From: JAWKUK01 sp041398605
Lineage (GTDB): Bacteria > Planctomycetota > UBA1135 > GCA-002686595
Reading direction: 5' to 3'
Assembly (NCBI GenBank): GCA_041398605.1
Contig: JAWKUK010000030.1
Coordinates: 4,608-68,607, forward strand
Length of the DNA: 64,000 nucleotides
Positions 27,060-34,904 of the stretch are shown one piece after another. Each line of letters starts with the position of its first letter. The stretch's first letter is position 1. The notes beneath the pieces were generated by a model. The model was not told where the DNA came from. It was given only the letters and a program-made list of their open reading frames with translations, and did not search any database. The position numbers and the translations under genes are program-made.

Positions 27060-27439
27060 GGAGTTGGCTGGTGCTCGGTCCGCAGTCCCCTTCGAGACCT
27101 CGGTCGAGGCTTCCCGCTCCCGTAGGGCGCCTGCACCGCGACGGCGCGCCACCAAACCAGCAACAATCTCGGAAGCTCTCCCTGTCGCAATACGAGCCAC
27201 CCCGATCCGGAGCGCGTCAGTCGCTCGAACGCCGACCCGAGCCTCCTCGATACGTGGCGACGCCGCCGTCGGCCGCGCGACACTTCTGGCCTGCCTCTCT
27301 CCGGCGTGGTCGTCGGAGAGCCGTCAGGCCGGCGTGCGCGGACTCCTGATCGAGTGCTTCGAACGACGACATCGCCTCGCCCACGGGGTGGTCTCCGGTT
27401 GTCCTGGGTGGACTGCGTAGCGCGCTCGAGGCGCGCACT

Positions 27440-27838
27440 TCACGCCTGCGCCTTCTGTCCAGCATCCGCTGGTCCGGTCATGCCGGCACCGTCTCCAAGC
27501 AGGGTCCTCGATCCTCGCAGGATCTTGACGACTGGCGGGATGAAACGTAGCGACGTATGCAGCCCGACGCGGTCCACTTGCCGCAGCAGTGCGGTGACCG
27601 GGTACACCTCCGTGGCCAGTCGCTCGATCTCCCTGTCGAGCAGCGCGATCTGCTCGCCGACCGCCGCGCGGGCACGATCGTGCTCGGGTCCGTTGCGCAG
27701 CCGGACGGGCAGCGCGCCCGCAGCGGCTTCGGCGGACACAAGCGCGTGCTGCGGCGCCCGGCGGGAGGTGTGGCAGCCCTGGCTGAAGTCCAGCGCCGCG
27801 GCCGCGAGGCCACACAGGAGGATGCGTCGGCAGCTCAT
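27440..27838 (-). CDS. small exported protein, possibly a lipoprotein
   Basis: A 132-residue protein from ATG 27838: MSCRRILLCGLAAAALDFSQ then GC, an imperfect lipobox (FSQGC). The mature part is helical with ERLATEVYPVTALLRQVDRV and ends near GPADAGQKAQA. It has no known domain. It stands alone, divergent from the paralogous pair at 28003 with 165 bp between. An upstream in-frame Met at 28015 would overlap the neighbouring gene and is rejected. Confidence 0.5.
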   Translation of the reverse strand: MSCRRILLCGLAAAALDFSQGCHTSRRAPQHALVSAEAAAGALPVRLRNGPEHDRARAAVGEQIALLDREIERLATEVYPVTALLRQVDRVGLHTSLRFIPPVVKILRGSRTLLGDGAGMTGPADAGQKAQA

Positions 27839-28002
27839 GGCGTAGGCGCGTGATTGGGAACGGGGCTCCGCCCGTCTTGGTCGCACAGTGAGGCGCTCGG
27901 GATTTCGCTCGGTTCGCTGTAACGCCAAGCGGCGGCCGCGGGTGAACCGCCCGAACCCCGGGAGCCCCCCGGGCCTCGGCCCTCCACTCAGCCCTCGACG
28001 TG

Positions 28003-30324
28003 ATGCTGATCGCAACCCTCCTCCTCGCCGCGGCTCCTGCCCAGGGCGCTAGCGCGACCGTTCTCCCGAACGACCTCCACACGGCCATCGAGCAACTGCT
28101 CGTCGATGCCCCGGGGGACGGCCGGATCTGGGCCCGAGGGACGACCTACAAGGCTTCCTTCGGACCCGACGGCTTCGTCTACGTCCCGGCCTTCGGCAGC
28201 GAGGCGCCGCGCAACTTCCCGCTCGCGTTCAAACTCGCTTCCGCGACCGTCGGCGGCGCCGAGCTTGCCCTGCTGCAGGCGCCCGATCCCCGCCTCGATC
28301 AGAACCAGGACGGAGCCGCCACCGTCGCCATGGCACGCGGCGACGTCACCGAGCGCTACCACGTCGACGCTCTGCTCGTGGAGCAGACGTTCGAGTTCGC
28401 CGTTCTACCCGAGCGCGGCGAACTGCGGCTCCGACTCGACGTCACAACGGACTTGCGTCCTCGCCCGCAAGGCTCCGGCTTCGTCTTCGAAGGCGACCTC
28501 GGCGACGTGCACTACGGCGCTGCGACAGCGCTCGATGCGGCGGGCCGGTCCCTGGCGCTCGAACAGCGCTGGTCGGAAGGGGGGATCGAGATCGTCGTAC
28601 CTGCGAGCTTCGTCCGCGAGGCCGAGCTCCCACTCGTCGTCGATCCCGTAATCTCCACGGCGACGCTGGGGACGTTACAGGACCGCATCATCGACGTCGA
28701 CACGGCCTTCGTCGCGATCAGCGACCTGTACCAGGTCGTCTTCTCCGTGCGCCGAAGCATGTTCGACCACGACGTGCTGGCGACGTACTACGACCCGGTG
28801 AACGGCCCCATTGCGTCGGCGGTCGCCATCGACATCTCGAGCGAGAACTGGAACGCGCCGCGCAACGCGAGCTGCTACGACGACCAGGCGTTCTTGTGCG
28901 TCGCCAACGTCGGCAACAGCCCCGGCTTCCGGCGCGTCCGCGGTCGGGTGCAGTACGCGCCGACGGCGAACCTGAGCCCCTCCTTCGATATCACGACGGG
29001 CGCCAGCGACAACGCGGACGTCGGCGGCTTCGGCAACGACACGAGCACGGCCGCGGACTTCCTCGTCGTCTATCAGGCCCACGACCTCGCCTCGGGAGAC
29101 ATCGACATTCGCGCGCGCACGGTCTCCTCGGGCGGCGGGGTCCCTGGCGCTGCCATTCCGATCGCGGACGGCGTAGGCGACCAGGACCTGCACCCGTCGA
29201 TCTCGAAGTCGAGCGGGAGGCCCGAGCTCGTCGCGCTCCAGCACGAGTACATGATCGTGTGGGAGCGCGAGGTGAGCGCGACGAACCACGATGTCTGGGC
29301 CCGCGTCGTCGGCTTCCAGGGCAACACGACCGGGCACTCCGCCTTCCGCGCCTATAGCTTCAGCGACGCGCGCCATCCCGACGTGTCCTCGCAGAACACG
29401 CTGTCGTCGCACTTCGCGGGCGACCCGTACTGGGGTATCGCGTTCGAGCGCCTCGTGGGCACCGACTACGACATCTTCGTGGTGTTCGCCGACGACGAAG
29501 GCGCCGACAACGCGCGCAACGTCTCGGACATGCAGGACCTCGACGAGCAGGCGGAGCAGCTCGACCCGCGGATCGCGCACAACGGGCGGGACTACATCAT
29601 CACCTACCTCTCGGAGAGCTCGCCGCAGGGCTTCGATGCCTTTCTGACCGCGCTGAATCCGGTCCTCCAGGACGGCGAAGTGCGCGCGGCGCAGACGGAA
29701 CGACGCGCGCGACTCGCGGGTTCGCCGACCCACGCCACGTCGCATGCGATCGCTTCGATGCACGACGGCGGCGTATCCAGTCCGGGCGTGGGATCCAGGC
29801 TGGCGTTGGCCGTATGGCCAGCATCCGCCCCCAGCGACCCCAACCAAGTGCTCCTTTCCGGCGAGGTCGAGGTCGACCCGTCGCGAGCCGTCGGAACCCA
29901 GTTCTGTGACGCACAGCCGACCTCGGGTGGTCGACCTGCTTGGATCAGCGTGCATTCGCTCGCATTGGTCGGCCTGGATCCCGCGCCCAACCAAGGGTTT
30001 CGGCTGAGGTGCTCCGACCTTCCGCCCCACTCGTTCGGCTACTTCCTCGCGTCGCTGCAAGAGGGAACGCCGACGACCCCCGCGGGGAGCATCGGGAGCC
30101 TCTGCCTGTCGGGTGCGATCGGCCGGTATGCGGGCCAAGTCCTCGACTCCGGTGCGGACGGTGCCGTGGGCCTCATCGCCAACTTCGGCCAGCTTCCGCA
30201 GCCGACCATGACCACCTCGGCGATTTCGGGAGAGTGGTGGCACTTCCAGTACTGGACGCGCGACTCCGCGGGCGGCGTGCCCACGTCGAACTTCAGCAAC
30301 GCCGCCCGCGTGTGGATCAACTGA
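28003..30324 (+). CDS. secreted repeat protein with recurrent C-terminal domain (paralogue 1)
   Basis: Signal MLIATLLLAAAPAQGASA; a GTG one codon upstream (28000) is the alternative start. The N-terminal 200 residues hold GRIWARGTTYKASFGPDGF and VEQTFEFAVLPERGELRLRL. The middle is made of beta-rich repeats: CVANVGNSPGFRRVRGRVQY, GGFGNDTSTAADFLVVYQAH and the block IDIRARTVS. The C-terminal 130 residues are the recurrent domain: QFCDAQPTSGGRPAW, GSIGSLCLSGAIGRYAGQ, WWHFQYWTRDSAGG, SNFSNAARVWIN. It is very similar throughout to the next gene, 22 bp away. An exported planctomycete protein of unknown role. Confidence 0.82.
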   Translation: MLIATLLLAAAPAQGASATVLPNDLHTAIEQLLVDAPGDGRIWARGTTYKASFGPDGFVYVPAFGSEAPRNFPLAFKLASATVGGAELALLQAPDPRLDQNQDGAATVAMARGDVTERYHVDALLVEQTFEFAVLPERGELRLRLDVTTDLRPRPQGSGFVFEGDLGDVHYGAATALDAAGRSLALEQRWSEGGIEIVVPASFVREAELPLVVDPVISTATLGTLQDRIIDVDTAFVAISDLYQVVFSVRRSMFDHDVLATYYDPVNGPIASAVAIDISSENWNAPRNASCYDDQAFLCVANVGNSPGFRRVRGRVQYAPTANLSPSFDITTGASDNADVGGFGNDTSTAADFLVVYQAHDLASGDIDIRARTVSSGGGVPGAAIPIADGVGDQDLHPSISKSSGRPELVALQHEYMIVWEREVSATNHDVWARVVGFQGNTTGHSAFRAYSFSDARHPDVSSQNTLSSHFAGDPYWGIAFERLVGTDYDIFVVFADDEGADNARNVSDMQDLDEQAEQLDPRIAHNGRDYIITYLSESSPQGFDAFLTALNPVLQDGEVRAAQTERRARLAGSPTHATSHAIASMHDGGVSSPGVGSRLALAVWPASAPSDPNQVLLSGEVEVDPSRAVGTQFCDAQPTSGGRPAWISVHSLALVGLDPAPNQGFRLRCSDLPPHSFGYFLASLQEGTPTTPAGSIGSLCLSGAIGRYAGQVLDSGADGAVGLIANFGQLPQPTMTTSAISGEWWHFQYWTRDSAGGVPTSNFSNAARVWIN

Positions 30325-30346
30325 CTCGCTCCACCCTTCGTTCACC

Positions 30347-32656
30347 ATGATCATCGCAACCCTCCTCATCGCGGGCACGCTGCCGCAGGACGTTCCCTCC
30401 ACCCTCACGCCGACGCAGATCGCGGCCACCCTCGACCGCCTCTTCGTCGACGAGCCCGGCGATGGGCGCGTCTGGGCCCGGGGCACGACCTACAAGGCCG
30501 CCTTCGGGCCCGACGGCTTCACCTACGTCCCAGCCTTCGGCAGCGACGTACCGAGCTGCGTCTTCGACGTCGATCTCGAGCGCGCCTCGATCGGCGGAAC
30601 GGCGCTCGAACTCGACCAGGCGCCGCGGCCCAAGGTGATGCAGCGGGACGCATCGAGCGCCTCCGTCGCCTTGGCTCGAGGCGCGCTGCGCGAGGTCTAC
30701 CACCTCGGCCGTGAATCGGTCGAGCAGACGTTCGAGTTCGACGCCTTGCCCGGGCGCGGCGAGCTGCGGCTCACGCTCGACGTCACCAGCGAGCTGCTGG
30801 CTCGCGTCCAGGGGTCCGGCTTCGCGTTCTCGGGCCCCCACGGCGAGGTGCGTTGGAGCGCAGCGTTCGCGTACGACGCAGCGGGCCGCAGCCTGCCCCT
30901 CGTCCAGCGCTGGACCGGAGAGAGCATCGAGATCGTCGTCCCCGAGGACTTTGTGCGCGACGCGAAGTTGCCTCTCGTCGTCGACCCGATCCTCTCGACG
31001 TTCACGCTCAACACGATCCCGGACCCACTGATCGACGTGGACTCGGCCTACGACGCGGCGAACGACGTGTTCAACGTCGTCGTCTCCGTACGCCGGAGCC
31101 TGAACGACCACGACGTCTTCTCGATGTACCACACAGCGCTGATCGCCGTGACCGGGCTGCCCGACCCCGTCGACATCACGACAGAGAACTGGAACGCTCC
31201 ACGCACGGCGAACAGCCACTTCGCCGAGCGATTCCTGTGCGTCGCGAACGTTGGCAACAGCCCGGGCTCCCGCAGGATCCGCGGCCGCGTCCGCGAGGCC
31301 GCGAGCGGCGTCGGCGGCGCCGCCTTCGACATCACGAGCGGTGCGTCGGACCACGTCGACGTCGGAGGCTTCGGGAACGACACTGCGACGAGCGCGGACT
31401 TCATGGTCGTCTACCAGGCGCATGATCTGGCCACCGGCGACATCGACATCCGAGCGCGCACCGTCTCGCAAACGGGCGCAACGGGGCCGGCCATCACCAT
31501 CGCCGGCGGAGCGACGGACCAGGACCTCCGGCCGTCCATCTCGCGCTCGAGCGGCCGGCCGGAGCTCAACACGAGCGAGCACGACTACATGATCGTGTGG
31601 CAGCGTGAGGTCTCCCCGACGAACCGCGACATCTGGGCCCACGTTGTGAGCTACGACGGGAGCCTCAGCGGGCACTCTGCCTTCCGTGCGTACCGCTTCA
31701 GCGACGCCGTCAACCCTGACGTCTCCATGCAGAACCGCCGTACGAACCTCGTCGGCGGCGCTCCATACTGGGCGATCGCCTTCGAGCGCCTGGTCGGCTC
31801 CGACTACGACATCTTCGTCGTCTTTGCCACCGACGGCAACGCAGACAACGCGCGCAACGTGTCCGACATGCAGGACGTCGACGTTCAGCTCGACCAGCGC
31901 GCACCAGTATCGCGAGGCGCCGGCTCCGGCTACATGCTGACCTACCTCTCAGAGAACCCTTCGTCAGGCTTCGACGCCTACGCAACAACGCTGGGCGTCG
32001 TCCTCCAAGACGGAGAACTGCGGGCCGCCCTAGGCGATCGGCGCGATGCGCTACCGGCCGCAGCCGGCGCCACGACTGCCCACAGCATCGCCACCACCTG
32101 GGAAGGCAGCGTCTCGACGTCCGGCATCTCATTCGCTCCGCCCCTCGCCACCTGGCTCACCTCGCCTTCGACCAGCGCGCCGAACCCAATCCAAGGAGCG
32201 ACCCTGGGCTTCAGCGGCGGCATCCCCATCGGCAGCCAGTACTGCTCGGCAAACGCCAACTCGAGCGGACGGAGCGCGTGGATTCGGGCCGCGGAAACCT
32301 TGGTCAACCCCCCCAGCCCTAGCAGCAACATCTGGCTCGAGTGCGCAGACCTTCCACCCCACGCGTTCGGGTACTTCTTGGCTTCGCTCCAGGAGGGCAT
32401 CGGCACGACGCCCGCGAACAGCGTCGGCAACCTCTGCCTCGCGGGATCCATCGGTCGATTCGCGGGCAACGTCCTGAACTCGGGCCCCGGCGGCTCGGTC
32501 CTCATGTTCATGTCGTTCCAGGACGTGCCCCAGCCGCTCGGCTCCGTCGCCGCGATGTCCGGCGAGTGGTGGCACTTCCAGTATTGGACGCGTGATTCGG
32601 CGGGCGGGGCGGCGACGTCGAACTTCAGCAACGCGCTGCGGATCTGGATGAACTGA
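30347..32656 (+). CDS. secreted repeat protein with recurrent C-terminal domain (paralogue 2)
   Basis: A tandem paralogue of 28003-30324 with the same length and architecture. The signal is MIIATLLIAGTLPQDVPS. The shared blocks WARGTTYKAAFGPDGFTYVP, VEQTFEFDALPGRGELRLTL, GNSPGSRRIRGRV and GGFGNDTATSADFMVVYQAH appear in the same order. It ends in the recurrent domain (QYCSANANSSGRSAWIRAAE, GNLCLAGSIGRFAGNVL, WWHFQYWTRDSAGGA, SNFSNALRIWMN). The duplication is not recent, since substitutions are spread evenly. Its 3' end converges on the sigma gene at 32666 with only 9 bp between. Confidence 0.82.
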   Translation: MIIATLLIAGTLPQDVPSTLTPTQIAATLDRLFVDEPGDGRVWARGTTYKAAFGPDGFTYVPAFGSDVPSCVFDVDLERASIGGTALELDQAPRPKVMQRDASSASVALARGALREVYHLGRESVEQTFEFDALPGRGELRLTLDVTSELLARVQGSGFAFSGPHGEVRWSAAFAYDAAGRSLPLVQRWTGESIEIVVPEDFVRDAKLPLVVDPILSTFTLNTIPDPLIDVDSAYDAANDVFNVVVSVRRSLNDHDVFSMYHTALIAVTGLPDPVDITTENWNAPRTANSHFAERFLCVANVGNSPGSRRIRGRVREAASGVGGAAFDITSGASDHVDVGGFGNDTATSADFMVVYQAHDLATGDIDIRARTVSQTGATGPAITIAGGATDQDLRPSISRSSGRPELNTSEHDYMIVWQREVSPTNRDIWAHVVSYDGSLSGHSAFRAYRFSDAVNPDVSMQNRRTNLVGGAPYWAIAFERLVGSDYDIFVVFATDGNADNARNVSDMQDVDVQLDQRAPVSRGAGSGYMLTYLSENPSSGFDAYATTLGVVLQDGELRAALGDRRDALPAAAGATTAHSIATTWEGSVSTSGISFAPPLATWLTSPSTSAPNPIQGATLGFSGGIPIGSQYCSANANSSGRSAWIRAAETLVNPPSPSSNIWLECADLPPHAFGYFLASLQEGIGTTPANSVGNLCLAGSIGRFAGNVLNSGPGGSVLMFMSFQDVPQPLGSVAAMSGEWWHFQYWTRDSAGGAATSNFSNALRIWMN

Positions 32657-32665
32657 CCCGGCGGC

Positions 32666-33295
32666 TCACTCGCCCTCGGCGTCAAGCAGCTCGCTGATCC
32701 GAACGAGGGCGCGGTGCAACGTGACGCGCACCGCGCCTTCGCTCTTGCCCAGATGTACCGCGATCTCCTCCCGCGAGAGCCCCACGAGGTGCGCGAGGGT
32801 CACCACCTCGCGCTGCTCCTCCGTCAGCCGAGCGAAGGTGCGCTCCACACGCTCAATCTCCTCGCGTGCGATCGCGTGGCGGCTCGGCGAGGCGAACTTC
32901 TCGTAGTGCTCGGCGAGCGCCTCGAAGCCGCCGTCGCCCGCCGGCTCCTCGCGCAGCGCGTCGCGCTTCGACGCCAGGTAGTACGCGTTGCGATTCTTGA
33001 TCTTGCGCAGCGCGGTCGTGTAGAGCCAGCGCTTGAACGAGGCCTCGCTGGGATACTGGAACCGCTCGGCGTGCTCAAGCACTTCGCGACAGACCGACTG
33101 AACGATGTCCGCACTCGACTCGCGCCTTTGCACGAGCTTCCCCGCGCGCAGCCTGACGAATGCGTGGAGCTCGCCCGAGTACCTGGCGAGCAGCGCGTCG
33201 ATGGCTGCTCGATCTCCACTCGCCGCAGCGGCGGAGAGTTCCTGGAGCGCCGGGTCCGTGGGCGGCTGGGGGGGGGCGTCGCTCGAGGCATCCAT
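32666..33295 (-). CDS. ECF-like RNA polymerase sigma factor
   Basis: A 209-residue sigma-70 factor from ATG 33295 (MDASSDAPPQPPTDPALQEL). Region 2 is RYSGELHAFVRLRAGKLVQR with SADIVQSVCREVLEHAERFQ, then FKRWLYTTALRKIKNRNAYY. Region 4 is RLTEEQREVVTLAHLVGLSR followed by EEIAVHLGKSEGAVRVTLHR. This long-spaced ECF type is usual in planctomycetes and often controlled by a neighbouring kinase. The divergent kinase gene starts only 31 bp away, so both start sites share one short regulatory region. No anti-sigma gene is seen. Confidence 0.88.
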   Translation of the reverse strand: MDASSDAPPQPPTDPALQELSAAAASGDRAAIDALLARYSGELHAFVRLRAGKLVQRRESSADIVQSVCREVLEHAERFQYPSEASFKRWLYTTALRKIKNRNAYYLASKRDALREEPAGDGGFEALAEHYEKFASPSRHAIAREEIERVERTFARLTEEQREVVTLAHLVGLSREEIAVHLGKSEGAVRVTLHRALVRISELLDAEGE

Positions 33296-33326
33296 GGCGC
33301 GTCCTCCTCTAGGATACGATCGTCCG

Positions 33327-34904
33327 ATGACCCGAGAGCGCCAACCCGAGGAACCGGCTGAGGGTCGGCCGGACTCACCGCCGACGTTCGACGACCTCCT
33401 GTTCGAGACCCTCGAACGCATGGACGAAGAGGGGCCGAGCGCGATCGATCAGGTCTGTGAGCGGCACCCGGAGCTCGCCGATCGCCTTCGGCGCCGACTG
33501 GAAGGGCTGCGCGTCGCGGGGCTCCTGGAGTCCGCCGCGGGACCACCGCTCGCGCCGCCGCCGAAGATCGGCTCGCTGCGGCTGGGCGCCACGCTCGGGG
33601 ACGGCGGCATGGGCGTCGTGGTCGAAGCCTACGACGAGGCGCTCGAGCGGATGGTCGCCATCAAGCTGATCCGCCCCGAGCTGATGAGCTCGCCGGTCGC
33701 GCGAGAGCGCTTCGAGCGCGAAGTGCGTGCCGCTGCTCGACTTGATCACCCCGGCATCGTCCGTGTCTTTTCAGTCGGAGAAGCGGAGGGTCTGCCCTTC
33801 TTCTCGATGGAGAGGATCGACGGCCGGTCGCTCGCGGACTGCCTGCGTTCGTTGGCGCTGCGCCAGGACCTCGTGGGCGCGGACCTTCAGACCGTGGCGA
33901 GCGCGACGACCACACGCGTAGATCCTGGCGTCGCGCTCTTCGAGGGTAGCTGGGACGAGACCTGCTGCCGCGTGGTGCGCGAGGTCGCCGAGGCCCTGCA
34001 GCACGCGCACTCGGCGGGCGTCCTCCACCGCGACGTCAAGGCTTCAAACGTCATGGTGACCCCGCACGGCCGCGTGGTGCTCGTCGACTTCGGGCTCGCG
34101 CAGGCGGCCGGAGAGGCGACGATCACCCTCACCGGCATCCAGCTCGGCTCCCTCCCCTACACCGCGCCGGAGCGACTCGAGGGCGGCGCTGCCGCGAGTC
34201 CAGCCAGCGACGTCTACTCCCTCGGCGTCCTGCTCGTCGAGCTCCTGACCCGAGAGACGCCGTTCGCCGGCCCCAGCCAGTCCGCCCTCATCGCTGCAGT
34301 GACCGGCGGCCACCGTCGCCAGGCAGCACCACCGAAGAGCAGGGTTGGACGCGCCGCGATGGCGGTCGCCGACCGCGCGCTGCGCGTGCTGCCGCACGAG
34401 CGGCAGCAGAGCGCCGCTGCGTTCGCGCAGGACCTGACGCGCGCGCTCGACGGACGACCGCCCACCGCACTCCACGTCCCCCTCCACCGTCGCGCACGCA
34501 CCTGGGCTCGCGCGCATCCGATCTCGGCCACCTTCGCGGCCGCGGCTGCGGCGACGCTCCTTATCGTCTCCCCCGCGATCCTCTCCACACGGGTCGAGGC
34601 CGCAGCCGCCCGCGCCCGTGCCGCCGAGCGCTCCTGGGACTCGCTCAACCGCTGCCTCGAAGCACTCGACGCTTTTGTCGCGTCCTCCGTGTCCGCCTCC
34701 GGACAGGCCCCGCTCCTCGCGACCGAGCGGACGCTGCTCGAGGAGGCCGCGGCCTTCTACGCGCGCGCCGCGGCCGGCAGCTCCACCTCGCAGCGCTCGA
34801 ACGACCTGGCTCGTCGCGCCGAGGCTGGCCTCAGGACGACGCTCGAGCTGCTGGGGCGCTCGGAGCCGAAGTCGAGCGATGCGCCGGAGGTCGACCCACG
34901 ATGA
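33327..34904 (+). CDS. Ser/Thr protein kinase with membrane helix
   Basis: A 525-residue kinase from ATG 33327. The leader LFETLERMDEEGPSAIDQVC and CERHPELADRLRRRLEGL is typical of planctomycete kinases tied to sigma factors. The kinase domain has LGATLGDGGMGVVVEAYDE, VAIKLIRPE, HRDVKASN from residue 234 and DFGLAQ from 254, so it should be active. A membrane helix (about 400-420, FAAAAAATLLIVSPAILS) is followed by a short outer region of about 100 residues. Divergent from the sigma gene and overlapping the next kinase by ATGA, which implies translational coupling. Confidence 0.9.
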   Translation: MTRERQPEEPAEGRPDSPPTFDDLLFETLERMDEEGPSAIDQVCERHPELADRLRRRLEGLRVAGLLESAAGPPLAPPPKIGSLRLGATLGDGGMGVVVEAYDEALERMVAIKLIRPELMSSPVARERFEREVRAAARLDHPGIVRVFSVGEAEGLPFFSMERIDGRSLADCLRSLALRQDLVGADLQTVASATTTRVDPGVALFEGSWDETCCRVVREVAEALQHAHSAGVLHRDVKASNVMVTPHGRVVLVDFGLAQAAGEATITLTGIQLGSLPYTAPERLEGGAAASPASDVYSLGVLLVELLTRETPFAGPSQSALIAAVTGGHRRQAAPPKSRVGRAAMAVADRALRVLPHERQQSAAAFAQDLTRALDGRPPTALHVPLHRRARTWARAHPISATFAAAAAATLLIVSPAILSTRVEAAAARARAAERSWDSLNRCLEALDAFVASSVSASGQAPLLATERTLLEEAAAFYARAAAGSSTSQRSNDLARRAEAGLRTTLELLGRSEPKSSDAPEVDPR

